Notes: generated from the sequence alone by a model not told the origin. Counted from the first letter of the stretch, positions 44,430-53,693 are shown. The stretch: DNA of 64,000 nucleotides from Pseudomonas sp. ANT_H12B (GCF_008369325.1 NZ_VOBI01000018.1:1-64000), one strand, 5' to 3'. Numbers and translations are program-made.

Positions 44430-45980
44430 TCAGTCGCCCCAGACTTCGCGCAACCGGGTCAGAGCCGCTTTGATCGCCGGCTCTGGCACGGCGGCAAACC
44501 CCAGCACCAGACCGGCGCGCCGGTCCAGTGGGGTCTGCGAATCGGGCAACCAGTAACTGCTCAAACCGTTGACCTCGACACCAACGCTTTGAGCTTTTTC
44601 GATCAACTCGCATTCGCGGGCCACGCTGCTCACCGGGACGGCAAGGTGCAAGCCAGCCATCACGTTGGGCAGGTTGCCGACGCCAGCAATGTTGCTCGGC
44701 CACTGCGCCAACAAACAATTGCGCCGACTCAGCGCGGCGCGACGCATGCGACGGATGTGCCGCTGAAAATGTCCGGCAGCCATGAACTCGGCCATCACCG
44801 CCTGAGTGCTGACTTCCGAATGCCGCACGTCCACAGCACGCCGCTGCGAAAACGCGTCGACCAGCCCCGGCGGCAGTACCAGATAGCCCAGACGCAGCGC
44901 CGGAAAAGCGACCTTGCCAAACGTGCCGACGTACAACACGCGACCCTGGCGATCGAGTGCCGCCAACGGCGCCAGTGGCGCGCCGCTGTAGCGGTACTCA
45001 CCATCGTAATCGTCCTCGACGATCCAGCCTTGCGTGCGCTCGGCCCAGGCCAGCAACTCCAGACGACGAGCGAGGCTCATGACCACGCCGGTGGGGTATT
45101 GATGCGATGGCGTGACATACGTCAGACGGCAATCACTGAGTTGCGCCAATTCGCTGCAATCAATGCCCTCGCTATCCACCGCCACCCCGTGCAATTTTGC
45201 CCCGGCGACGGCGAACGCATGACCCGCCGCACGATAGCCCGGATTTTCAATCGCCACCCCGTCGCCCGGCTCCACCAGCAGCTGTGCACAAAGGCTGATG
45301 CCTTGCTGCGCGCCACTGGTGATCACAATTTGTTCAGCCGTGCACTGCATGCCGCGCGAACTGCGTAAATAGGCCGCAATCAGCCCACGCAAGCGCGCAT
45401 CGCCTGCCGGGTCGCCGTAGCACAGTTGCTGCAAATCCGGTTTGCGCCAGAAAGCCGCATTCAGCTTGGCCCAGACCTCAAAGGGGAACAAATCAAACGC
45501 TGGAACACCGACCCGAAAAGCGCGCGGCGGACCACTCGGCGGCGTGGGTAAATGGTTCTTTTCAACGCGCCCCAGAGCGCCGCTGTGGATAACTTTGCTG
45601 GATGAATCCACAGGTAAATCGAGCCAATTTGTGGATAAGGTTGTGGGTAACCCTGTTGACAACCCTGTGGATACTTTTGTGGATAGTTTTTTTACCGGTA
45701 ATACGCTTTGAGGCAGTTGCGCAACGTAGGTCCCGTCGCCGACTCGCCCCTCGATGAAGCCTTCGGCATAGAGCTGGTCGTAGGCACGCACCACACTGTT
45801 GCGTGAAATCGCCAATGCCGCCGCCAGATCCCGACTGGCTGGCAAACGCGTACCGCTGGCGAGTCGTCCGTCCAACACGCGCACACGTAATGCCTGATAC
45901 AGCTGACGACTCAAGCCCTGACGGCGGTCGAGTTCGATACCTGCAGGGTTGAACGACAAGGACAGTGGCTCGCTGCTCAT
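44430..45980 (-). CDS. MocR/PdxR family regulator (GntR HTH + aminotransferase domain)
   Basis: 516 residues. A GntR winged HTH spans about 18-88 (LPASRDLAAALAISRNSVVRAYDQL). A linker of roughly 60 residues follows, then a fold-type I PLP domain from about 150. The PLP segment includes YVTPSHQYPTGVVMS, VEDDYDGEYRY and the presumed Schiff-base lysine in YVGTFGKVAFPALRLGY. The linker is unusual: near 97-116 it runs LSTK-VSTG-LSTG-LPTT-LSTN, encoded by exact 12-bp units. It is divergent from the PaiB-like gene with ATTGG repeats between, so that operon is the probable target. Confidence 0.92.
   Translation of the reverse strand: MSSEPLSLSFNPAGIELDRRQGLSRQLYQALRVRVLDGRLASGTRLPASRDLAAALAISRNSVVRAYDQLYAEGFIEGRVGDGTYVAQLPQSVLPVKKLSTKVSTGLSTGLPTTLSTNWLDLPVDSSSKVIHSGALGRVEKNHLPTPPSGPPRAFRVGVPAFDLFPFEVWAKLNAAFWRKPDLQQLCYGDPAGDARLRGLIAAYLRSSRGMQCTAEQIVITSGAQQGISLCAQLLVEPGDGVAIENPGYRAAGHAFAVAGAKLHGVAVDSEGIDCSELAQLSDCRLTYVTPSHQYPTGVVMSLARRLELLAWAERTQGWIVEDDYDGEYRYSGAPLAPLAALDRQGRVLYVGTFGKVAFPALRLGYLVLPPGLVDAFSQRRAVDVRHSEVSTQAVMAEFMAAGHFQRHIRRMRRAALSRRNCLLAQWPSNIAGVGNLPNVMAGLHLAVPVSSVARECELIEKAQSVGVEVNGLSSYWLPDSQTPLDRRAGLVLGFAAVPEPAIKAALTRLREVWGD
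45584..45686 (-). repeat. DnaA-box-like 12-bp iteron array within the MocR linker
   Basis: On the reverse strand TTATCCACA occurs exactly at 45584-45592 and 45630-45638. One- or two-base variants follow at 45642 (TTACCCACA), 45654 (TTGTCAACA), 45666 (GTATCCACA) and 45678 (CTATCCACA). The last five start exactly 12 bases apart. The array stays in the MocR reading frame. Confidence 0.85.
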
Positions 45981-45983
45981 GAC

Positions 45984-46030
45984 ATTGGACCTATGAAATT
46001 GGCCGGTAATGGCTCTTACAACAGACCAAT
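45984..46030. promoter_or_regulatory. ATTGG repeats between the MocR and PaiB-like genes
   Basis: Direct repeats ATTGG at 45984-45988 and 45998-46002, 14 bases apart, plus an inverted CCAAT at 46026-46030, lie in the 90-base divergent gap. MocR regulators bind direct repeats, so this is a likely operator. Confidence 0.5.
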
Positions 46031-46070
46031 AGCCTGCCTAGGATGCAGGCATTCGCCAAGGAATATTTCC

Positions 46071-46694
46071 ATGTACACGCCAAGCAACTTCGCCATCAAA
46101 GATTTGCACGAGCTGCAGCAACAGATGCTCGGCACTCGCCTCGCCATGGTGGTCACCCATGGCGAACAAGGCCTGCAAGCCAGTCATCTGCCGTTGCTGT
46201 TGAGTACCGACCAAGGCCCGAATGGCACCCTCTACGGCCACTTCGCCAAGGCCAATCCGCAGTGGAAAGAGCTGCAGAACGGCGCCGAAGCACTGGTGAT
46301 TTTTGTCGGGGCCGATGCTTACGTCAGCCCCGGGTTCTACCCGGGCAAAGCCGAGCACGGCAAAGTCGTGCCGACCTGGAACTACGTCGCCGTGCACGCG
46401 TATGGCACGGCCGAGGTTTTCACTGACGCCGATCGCCTGCGCAATCTGGTCAGCGCCCTGACTGATCGTCATGAAGCGGGTCGCGCCAGTCCATGGAAAG
46501 TCGCCGATGCCCCCGCCGACTACATTGATGGAATGCTCAAGGCCATCGTCGGTTTCGCGTTGCCGATCCAGCGTCTGGAGGGCAAACGCAAGCTCAGCCA
46601 GAACCGCAGTTCAACAGACATCGCCGGTGTGCGCGAGGGGCTCGCCGCCAGCCCTGATGCCCACGACCAGGCCCTCGCCCACTTGATGCGTTAA
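46071..46694 (+). CDS. PaiB-type FMN-binding protein
   Basis: 207 residues, the FMN-binding 'negative transcriptional regulator' PaiB family with a split-barrel flavin fold. Typical features are MYTPSNFAIKD at the start, GHFAKANPQWKEL, the conserved VPTWNYVAVHAYG, and the C-terminal KLSQNRSSTDIAGV. No DNA-binding motif is seen, so an enzymatic or flavin-sensing role is as likely as regulation. ATG 46071 was chosen by family N-terminus. It starts a three-gene run with two GNAT genes. Confidence 0.88.
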   Translation: MYTPSNFAIKDLHELQQQMLGTRLAMVVTHGEQGLQASHLPLLLSTDQGPNGTLYGHFAKANPQWKELQNGAEALVIFVGADAYVSPGFYPGKAEHGKVVPTWNYVAVHAYGTAEVFTDADRLRNLVSALTDRHEAGRASPWKVADAPADYIDGMLKAIVGFALPIQRLEGKRKLSQNRSSTDIAGVREGLAASPDAHDQALAHLMR

Positions 46695-46703
46695 GGAATG
46701 AAC

Positions 46704-47150
46704 ATGAGTCAGATCGAGATTCGCCAGGTCAGCGCCGACGACCACGCCGCGTGGCTGCCGCTGTGGCAAGCCTACCTGCGCTTTTACAACACCGAACTGC
46801 CCGAGGCGGTCACCCAAAGCACCTGGCAGCGCATGCTCGACCCGAGCGAACCGACCCACGCAGCCCTTGCCTGGGCCGACGGCAAAGCGGTGGGCATGGT
46901 GCATTTCATCTACCATCGTTCGAACTGGAGCATCGAAAACGCCTGCTACCTGCAAGACTTGCTGGTGACGCCCGAAACCCGCGGCACGGGCGTCGGTCGG
47001 CAGCTGATCGAATTCGTCTACGCCACTGCCAAAGAGGACGGTTGCTGCAAGGTCCACTGGCTGACCCACGAAACCAACGCCACCGCGATCCAGCTCTACG
47101 AGCGCGTCGCCGAACGCCCCGGTTTCATTCAGTTTCGCAAAGCCATTTAA
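46704..47150 (+). CDS. GNAT family N-acetyltransferase
   Basis: 148 residues. The GNAT core is present: acetyl-CoA motif A as LVTPETRGTGVGRQLIEF near 90-107 and motif B near ATAIQLYERVAE. ATG 46704 is preferred because AAGGA is correctly spaced from it, while the ATG two codons upstream is too close. It lies 9 bases after the PaiB-like stop, so it is in the same operon. The substrate is unknown. B. subtilis also pairs a GNAT (PaiA) with PaiB, but sequence similarity to PaiA was not tested. Confidence 0.88.
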   Translation: MSQIEIRQVSADDHAAWLPLWQAYLRFYNTELPEAVTQSTWQRMLDPSEPTHAALAWADGKAVGMVHFIYHRSNWSIENACYLQDLLVTPETRGTGVGRQLIEFVYATAKEDGCCKVHWLTHETNATAIQLYERVAERPGFIQFRKAI

Positions 47151-47167
47151 GGTTCAAGGAGAACAGC

Positions 47168-47839
47168 ATGTCGACTTCACTTGCGGACTGGAAAGGCGCA
47201 CCAGCTCCCTCGGTCCAAACCATCGAAGGGCGTTTCATCCGCCTGGAAAAACTCGACCCGGCACGTCATGCCGACGGGTTGTGGAACGCTCTGCAAGGAC
47301 CGGGCGCCGATCCGAAACTCTGGGATTATCTGCCTTACGGGCCGTTCCCGGAACGCAGTGCATTCAACGATTGGCTGAACAACCACGCGGCCAACAGCGA
47401 TCCGTATTTCTTCACCGTGATTGATCGTGCGAACGGCGATGTGCAAGGCATCCTCAGCCTGATGTCGATCGTTGCGGCACAAGGTCGTATTGAGATCGGC
47501 CACGTGACCTTCGGCGCATCTATGCAACGCTCACCGAAAAGTACCGAGGCGGTTTATTTGCTGGCCAAGGAGTCGTTCGCCTTGGGTTACCGGCGCCTGG
47601 AGTGGAAGTGCAACAACGGCAACGCCCGCTCCAAATATGCAGCCGAGCGGTTGGGGTTCAGTTTTGAGGGGGTGTTTCGCCAGCACATGGTAGTCAAGGG
47701 GCAGAACCGGGATACGGCCTGGTATTCGATTCTGGACTCGGAATGGCCGGTGATTGGCGCGGGGTTTGAGCGGTGGTTGAGCGATGAAAACCAGACGGAT
47801 TCGGGGCAGGTGAAAACGTTGGCGCAGTGCCGCGGGTAA
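47168..47839 (+). CDS. GNAT family N-acetyltransferase, RimJ/RimL type
   Basis: 223 residues. It has the longer RimJ/RimL-like GNAT layout: RFIRLEKLDPARHADGLW at the start, GHVTFGASMQRSPKSTEAVYLL, then RRLEWKCNNGNARSKYAAERLGFSFEGVFRQHMVVKG. The last segment is strongly conserved in this group. It is 17 bases after the previous GNAT gene with an AAGGAGAA site. The substrate is unknown. Confidence 0.9.
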   Translation: MSTSLADWKGAPAPSVQTIEGRFIRLEKLDPARHADGLWNALQGPGADPKLWDYLPYGPFPERSAFNDWLNNHAANSDPYFFTVIDRANGDVQGILSLMSIVAAQGRIEIGHVTFGASMQRSPKSTEAVYLLAKESFALGYRRLEWKCNNGNARSKYAAERLGFSFEGVFRQHMVVKGQNRDTAWYSILDSEWPVIGAGFERWLSDENQTDSGQVKTLAQCRG

Positions 47840-47919
47840 TTCATTGGCGACTGGGTGGACGCCTTCGCGGTTAAGCTCGCCTCCTACGGTTAATCGTCGG
47901 TCACTTTGCGTGCATCGAT

Positions 47920-48270
47920 TCAGATCCCTAGAAGCGAGGCTTGCCCGCGAAGCTTTTGATGATTGTCGAAGGACGCTATCTCAGCCCAAGTCGCGCCGAC
48001 CCGCACCACACCCATCTTCAATCCAAACGGTCTGAACACTGCATTCAGCGATTTCAGCGTCTGGCTCCCTTCTCCATGCTCGATATGGGCCAGCGTGCGC
48101 ACCGAGATTTTGCACATTTCCGCAAACTGGGTCTGGTGTAAACCTGTGACCTCTACCCGTAATCGACGGACCGCTTCGCCTATTTCAAGAGTGCCTTGAG
48201 CCAGTGCGCAAAATAATGCAGATCCGAGTGAAACGCCTACATCATTCTGTAAAAACCCTCCGCTATACAA
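47920..48270 (-). CDS. small Xre-type HTH regulator with uncertain start
   Basis: About 100-116 residues depending on start. A clear HTH lies at EIGEAVRRLRVEVTGLHQTQFAEMCKISVRTLAHIEHGEGSQTLKSLNAVFRPFGLKMGVVR read across the frame. No ATG or GTG lies at the expected place. A GGAGGG site is followed in frame by TTT-TTA-CAG-AAT where an ATG would fit; the boundary given uses a TTG at 48270. The in-frame ATG at 48306 overlaps the divergent autotransporter start. The last codons (KLRGQASLLGI) are written in REP-like sequence. It may be decaying or may use a rare start; it could regulate the autotransporter. Confidence 0.6.
   Translation of the reverse strand: MYSGGFLQNDVGVSLGSALFCALAQGTLEIGEAVRRLRVEVTGLHQTQFAEMCKISVRTLAHIEHGEGSQTLKSLNAVFRPFGLKMGVVRVGATWAEIASFDNHQKLRGQASLLGI
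47930..47956. repeat. single REP unit inside a gene end
   Basis: AGAAGCGAGGCTTGCCCGCGAA is one REP half. It overlaps the 3' end of the HTH gene, whose stop lies just beyond it. Confidence 0.7.
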
Positions 48271-48304
48271 GACGGCCCGCTTATAACAAAAAGGCTGTCC
48301 GGTC

Positions 48305-51262
48305 ATGCCCTTCTCGCCCCAGCGTCCGTCGCTCATCATCGCGCTCTTGATCAGCGCCACTGCCGCCCACGCCAAAACCGTGCAGATCGACACAACCACC
48401 GCAGCAGCGCAAACCCTCGGCGGTAGCGACACGCTGACAATCTCGGCGCCGGGCAGCATCACCAACGCCAGCAAGACCGTCAGTTTGAAGGACAGCACCA
48501 GTGGCGCCGGAGTGGTGATCGATAACTCGGGCAAGATTATTTCCACTGGCGGCCGGGCCATCGACAGCAGCGGTGACCTGACCCAGGCGCGCAACTACAG
48601 CCTCTATAACCGCGCTGGCGGGCAGATTCTTGGTTTCAACGACGCCCTGCGTATCGACAGTAACTTCGCCAGCGGCAGCCTGCTGATCGACAACAGCGGC
48701 ATCATCCGCTCAACCACCGGCCAAGGTCTGGACCTGGATGCATTGCGTAGCGCAGGCGTCAAAACGACGATCATCAACCGTCTGGGTGGGTTGATTCGTG
48801 GGGACGCCAGCGACGGCATGAAGACCGGCGCCAACGCGACGATCACCAACTACGGCGAAATTTCTACTGGCGACTCTCGCATCGCTGACGACAAGTTCGA
48901 CGGTATCGACATCGACAGCGCGACCGGTGTGTCAGTGACCAACTTCGGCAGCATTTCCGGTGGCCGTCACGGCATCACCACCGACCTCGGTGCCACGCTC
49001 GTCAACTACGGGGAGATCACCGGTCGCAACGGTTCGGGTTTCGGTTCCGATGGCGACGGCACGGTCATCAACCATGGCACCATCACCGGTGCTTACTCCG
49101 GGCTGCAACCTAATGGCGACGGCGATGGCGTGGACATCGACAAGCTCGCCCACATCGAAAACTTCGGCACCGTTCAGGGTGTCGGCGCGGGCGGCGTGGA
49201 CAAGGGCGGTTTCGCTAACGGCAGCGAAGGCATCGCGCTGGGCGGCGGCTATGTACTGAACGCCAAAGGCGCGCTGATCAGCGGCGCCAACAGCGCAATT
49301 CTGGTCGACGATGGCAGCGGCGGTTCGGGCGTGGCAGCGACCACACTGGAAAACTTCGGCACCATTGAGGGCCTCGATGGTTTTGGCGTGAAGTTCGTCG
49401 GTGAGTTCGCCGACAGCGTCATCAACGGCGGCACGATCAGCGGCAGCAACGGCCTGGCACTGGACTTGGGAGGCGGCAATGACCGCCTGACCTTGCGCAA
49501 CGCCAGCCGCTTCGTCGGCGTGGTCGACGGCGGCAGCGGTTACGACCGCGTGGTGATGGACGACGCGGCGGGCGGCAGCTTCGGCGCGAGTCGCAACGTT
49601 GAATGGCTTGAGGTCAGGCAAGGTGCGTGGACACTGACCGGCAACGGTGATTTCAGCGACGGCGGCGCGGTGCGCAATGGCGCGACATTGATCAACCAGG
49701 GTGGCATCGCCGGCACCCTCACAGTCGACCAGGGCGGTGTGTATGCCGGCGGCGGTTCAGTGGGCAATTTGTGGGTCAACGGTACCTTGCAGACCAACAC
49801 TCAACTCGGCACCGCGACCATCACCCACGACCTGACGATGGGCAGCGGCTCGACCCTGGCATATGGCGTCAACGCCGACGGCAGTAGCGCCCCTGTGATA
49901 GTCGGCGGCAGCGCCAACCTGAATGACGCAACCCTGGCGGTAAACCCCGGCAGCGGCACCTATCCCTGGCAGAGTCATTACACCGTTTTGCAAGCTGCGA
50001 GCATCAATGGCACCTTCGGCAAGGTCACCAGCGACTACGCATTCCTCACGCCGACACTCGCTTACACCCCGACCCAGGTTGACCTGACCTATACCCGCAA
50101 CGATGTCGCCTTCAACGAATTCGCGCTCACCGGCAACGGCAGCAGCGCCGCCAACAGCCTCGCCTCTCTCGGCAAAAACAACGCGCTCTACAATGCGTTG
50201 CTCAACACCACCAACGCCACCGCTGGCGCGGCTATCGAACAACTGGCCGGCGCCAGCAACGCCAACCTGACCAGCGCCACCCTCGGCGCCAGCAGCCAGA
50301 TCGGTGGCAGCATGCTGTCGGCGATGCAACAAGTGGGCGGCGGCTCAGGCTTGCTGGTCGGACTGAATCAGCGAGACACCCCGGTTCTGGCCTCCACGGG
50401 CGTACCTTCCGAAGCACGCAATCTCAACGACCCGAATGCGCAAGGCCGGCTCTGGCTGCAGGCCATCGGCGGCTACGGCAAACTCGACGGCGAACACGGC
50501 AGCAGCGGCCTGGAGCAACGCACCAAAGGTAGCGTACTCGGTGCCGACTGGGCGCTCGATCCGCAATGGCGCCTGGGCGTACTCGGTGGCTATTCGAAAA
50601 CCGATCTGGATGCCAAGGGGGTCGATGGCAACGTCGAGAGCTGGCACGCTGGCGTCTATGCCCTGCGTCAAAGCGGTGCTTTCGCCTTGCGTCTCGGCGC
50701 GGCCTACAGCGGCCATCGAGGTGAAAACAAACGCACCGTTGCCTTTAATGGTTTCAATGATCGACCAACAGGCGATTACGACGCCGACAGCCAACAAGCC
50801 TTCGCCGAACTGAGCTACGCAATGGGCAGCGGCCGCCTCAGCGCCGAACCCTTCGCCAGCCTTGGCTACCAGCGCTATCACCGCGACAGTTACCAGGAGA
50901 AAGGAGGTTCTGCAGCGCTTCAGGTCGACCAGCAAACACAAGACAACTTCAGCAGCACTTTCGGTCTGCGCCTGGCGCACCTGAGTTCTCTGGAGAACGG
51001 CATGAGCCTGACGCCGCGTATGACGGCTGGCTGGAAGCACACGTATGGTGATGTCAGCAACTCGACTCGTCAGGCGTTTGTGGTCGGCGGTACTGCGTTC
51101 AGTGTCGACGGCAGTTCACTGGATCGTGACAGTCTGGTACTGGAGGCCGGGCTGGATCTGGGCATCTCGGCACGGCATTCGGTGGGCGTTGGTTACAGTG
51201 GCGAGATCGGTAGCAACAGCCGCAATCACGGGTTGATTGGGCAGTGGCAGATGAGTTTTTGA
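48305..51262 (+). CDS. autotransporter, type Va, copy 1
   Basis: 985 residues. A signal peptide (LLISATAAHAK) is followed by a passenger built of beta-helix repeats with recurring N-(F/Y/H)-G-x-I units such as ITNYGEIS, VTNFGSISGG, VNYGEITG, INHGTITG and ENFGTIEG. A junction (DGGSGYDRVV...WTLTGNGDFS) leads to the 12-strand translocator from about 710 (GRLWLQAIGGYGKL) to the end. The last residues QWQMSF end in phenylalanine, the normal BAM beta-signal. It is exposed on the outer membrane; a role in adhesion or biofilm is possible. The ATG overlaps the divergent HTH frame's only ATG. Confidence 0.93.
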   Translation: MPFSPQRPSLIIALLISATAAHAKTVQIDTTTAAAQTLGGSDTLTISAPGSITNASKTVSLKDSTSGAGVVIDNSGKIISTGGRAIDSSGDLTQARNYSLYNRAGGQILGFNDALRIDSNFASGSLLIDNSGIIRSTTGQGLDLDALRSAGVKTTIINRLGGLIRGDASDGMKTGANATITNYGEISTGDSRIADDKFDGIDIDSATGVSVTNFGSISGGRHGITTDLGATLVNYGEITGRNGSGFGSDGDGTVINHGTITGAYSGLQPNGDGDGVDIDKLAHIENFGTVQGVGAGGVDKGGFANGSEGIALGGGYVLNAKGALISGANSAILVDDGSGGSGVAATTLENFGTIEGLDGFGVKFVGEFADSVINGGTISGSNGLALDLGGGNDRLTLRNASRFVGVVDGGSGYDRVVMDDAAGGSFGASRNVEWLEVRQGAWTLTGNGDFSDGGAVRNGATLINQGGIAGTLTVDQGGVYAGGGSVGNLWVNGTLQTNTQLGTATITHDLTMGSGSTLAYGVNADGSSAPVIVGGSANLNDATLAVNPGSGTYPWQSHYTVLQAASINGTFGKVTSDYAFLTPTLAYTPTQVDLTYTRNDVAFNEFALTGNGSSAANSLASLGKNNALYNALLNTTNATAGAAIEQLAGASNANLTSATLGASSQIGGSMLSAMQQVGGGSGLLVGLNQRDTPVLASTGVPSEARNLNDPNAQGRLWLQAIGGYGKLDGEHGSSGLEQRTKGSVLGADWALDPQWRLGVLGGYSKTDLDAKGVDGNVESWHAGVYALRQSGAFALRLGAAYSGHRGENKRTVAFNGFNDRPTGDYDADSQQAFAELSYAMGSGRLSAEPFASLGYQRYHRDSYQEKGGSAALQVDQQTQDNFSSTFGLRLAHLSSLENGMSLTPRMTAGWKHTYGDVSNSTRQAFVVGGTAFSVDGSSLDRDSLVLEAGLDLGISARHSVGVGYSGEIGSNSRNHGLIGQWQMSF

Positions 51263-51395
51263 GTTTGCGATAGCCGGCTGCGTCTCGATTGGTTGTAAGA
51301 AAGGTCGTCAGCTCGAAGGGCCAAAAACCGTCGCCCACAAGCGAGTGGCCATTTTCTACATCACTATCTGACACCGCCTGCAAGCCTGCCGGAAC

Positions 51396-51411
51396 CGACC
51401 GACATCGGTCG
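51396..51411. promoter_or_regulatory. 16-bp palindrome upstream of autotransporter 2
   Basis: CGACCGA-CA-TCGGTCG is followed by a CTATAG -10-like box. It may be an operator in the 200-base gap between the two autotransporters. The rest of the gap shows nothing clear. Confidence 0.35.
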
Positions 51412-51462
51412 CTATAGCCTTCTCTTTAGAGTTTGGCCTCTCATCAAAAGAGGTCAGACTCG

Positions 51463-53505
51463 ATGCCCGTTCAACACAAATATCGCCCACAACACTTGGC
51501 GTTGGCCATTGCGCTTGCGTTGGGTTGCGCTGAATTTGCAAACGCGCAGCAGCTATCAACACAAGCCGACCCGACAAACCTCGCAGAAGAAACCGGGCAG
51601 CCTGATGCCGAGCCGCACCCGCTGACCCGGCGTATAGCGTTTATCGAGTCGGACAGCACTGTTACGAAGAAGATTGATTCGCTGCAACCCGCCAAACGAG
51701 GTATTTCACTGAAGCTGGACGCCACAAATGACCTCATCATCGTCAAGAATGGTGGAAGTTTCGAAGGTCGGGTTGATGGAGGTAAAGGAACTAACGTCAT
51801 ACAGCTTGATGGCACAGACGGGGGCCAATTGGGGAACACTCGCAACTTCAATGGCCTGTACGTTTCGCAGGGATCGTGGACGCTAACCAGTACCGGAGAT
51901 TTCAGCGAGGGTGTGGTGGTGCTCAATGACGGCATCCTGACCAATGACGGAAAAATCGAAGGTGGGGCGATTACGATTGGAAAGCTCTTCAACAATGGCG
52001 ACATAAAGGGGGATGTGGCAGTCGCGGACGGCGGTACATTTGCAGGTTCAGGGACAGTCGGCGGGCTGGAGGTTTCCGGCCAGGTCAACGTTGATCGATT
52101 GCACGGCGCCCCAAAAGTCAAAGGCGACTTGAGCTTTTCCAAAACTGGCGTACTGGCTTACGAGGTCACTACCGATGGCCGAGGCGAAACGATCAAAGTC
52201 GGCGGCACTGCCAATCTCGGTGGTGCGACCCTGAAAATCGTCGCGGTTCAGGGTGATTATCCGCAGACCAGTCAGTACACCGTCATCGAAGCCAGCAAGA
52301 TCGAGGGCCAGTTCGGAGAGGTCCTCAATGATTTAGCCTTCATGACCCCTAGCCTGGATTACAGTGACGAAACGAGAGTCGGCCTGACCTATGCTCGTAA
52401 CGATGTGCCTATCGAAAATCTTGCGACCAAAAAAAATGCTAAGGAACTCGCCCGCAGTATCGTAGAGCCCAAAGCCAGCCAAACGGCGCAGGCTCCATCC
52501 ACTACTGCAAATGCCGCCGTCACGACCCTGCTCGGTTCCAGCGTGGAAACCGCCTCCCGGGCTATCGAACAACTGGCCGGCGGCGGCAACGCCAACCTTG
52601 CGAAGGCGACTCTGAACAGTGACAGCCCAATCAGCGCAACGATGCTCTCGGCCATGCGCCAGATGGACAGCGCCAGCGGCTATAACAGGCCGGGCAACCG
52701 AACCAGCGCACCACGCCTGGCCACCGGCAGCGATGACCACGGCAGAGTCTGGCTGCAAGCACTGGGTCATGGCGGGACGCTGGATCGCGACTATGACGCT
52801 CTGAAATACTCAACCCAAGGTCTAGTCCTGGGCGCGGATTGGGGCATCGATGACGAATGGCGCATCGGTGTGATGGGCGGCAAGTCCGAAACTCGACTGG
52901 ACAGCCACGGGCTCGACGGAGATCTCGACAGCTGGCACCTGGGAGCCTATGCCCTGCGCCAAAGTGGCCCCATGTCGCTGCGCCTGGGCGCGACCTACAG
53001 CAATCACGACGGCAGCACCAAACGACGAGTTGCCTTCAAAGGTTTCAGCGATCGCCCCGAAGGTCGTTACGATGCCAGCACCCAGCAAGCCTTCGCCGAA
53101 GTTGGCTACAACCTGGGCCGCGCCAACGTCAGCATCGAACCGTTCGCCAGCCTTGGCTACCAACGCTATCAGCGCGACGGCTACACGGAAAAAGGTGGCG
53201 CCGCGGCGCTGAAAGTCCACGGCCAAAACCAGAACAACATGAACAGCACATTTGGCCTGCGCCTGGCCAGGCTCAACACGCTGGATAATGGCATGCAACT
53301 GACGCCGCGATTGAGCGCCGCCTGGAAACACACTTACGGGGACGTCTATAGCGATACCCGCCAACGACTGGCAACGGGCGGAAAAAACTACACCGTTTCC
53401 GGTGCGTCACTGGATCGCGACAGCCTGAAGCTGGATGCAGGGCTGGATCTTGGTTTGTCAGCTAGACATACACTTGCCGTCAGCCTTAACAGAGATCGGC
53501 ACTGA
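51463..53505 (+). pseudogene. autotransporter copy 2 with frameshifted C-terminus
   Basis: 680 codons. A signal peptide (ALALGCAEFANAQ) is followed by a short passenger that keeps only the junction part of copy 1 (DGGKGTNVI...GSWTLTSTGDFSEG) and a nearly complete translocator (GRVWLQALGHGGTL onward). The frame ends ...AVSLNRDRH, whereas copy 1 continues to a terminal phenylalanine. In the +1 frame from 53492, EIGTDSRNHGVTGQW continues to RMAF and a stop at 53551, matching copy 1. A 1-base insertion or 2-base loss near 53480-53491 therefore removes the beta-signal. It may be a pseudogene or a sequencing error. A GAGG-type ribosome site precedes ATG 51463. Confidence 0.8.
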
Positions 53506-53588
53506 CAGCCGAAACCATGGCGTAACGGGGCAGTGGCGGATGGCGTTCTGATGAACCCTCGCTGCCCTCACGGACTCAACACAGTACC

Positions 53589-53693
53589 TGTGGGAGCGGC
53601 GATGCGACGATTCGACTTGCTCGCGAATGCGCAGTGTCAGTCGCCATCGATGTTGCATGACACACGACCTTCGCGAGCAAGCCCATTCCCACA
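53589..53693. repeat. diverged REPIN
   Basis: TGTGGGAGCGG and ...CTTGCTCGCGAA on the left, TTCGCGAGCAAGCCCATTCCCACA on the right. The left unit is interrupted by a few extra bases, so the doublet is decaying. Confidence 0.75.

Noticed and set aside
45600..45690. Iteron array as a plasmid or chromosomal origin
   Set aside because: It lies inside an intact regulator gene with no rep or dnaA gene, no AT-rich unwinding region and no partition genes nearby; a DnaA-binding role remains possible and is reported separately.
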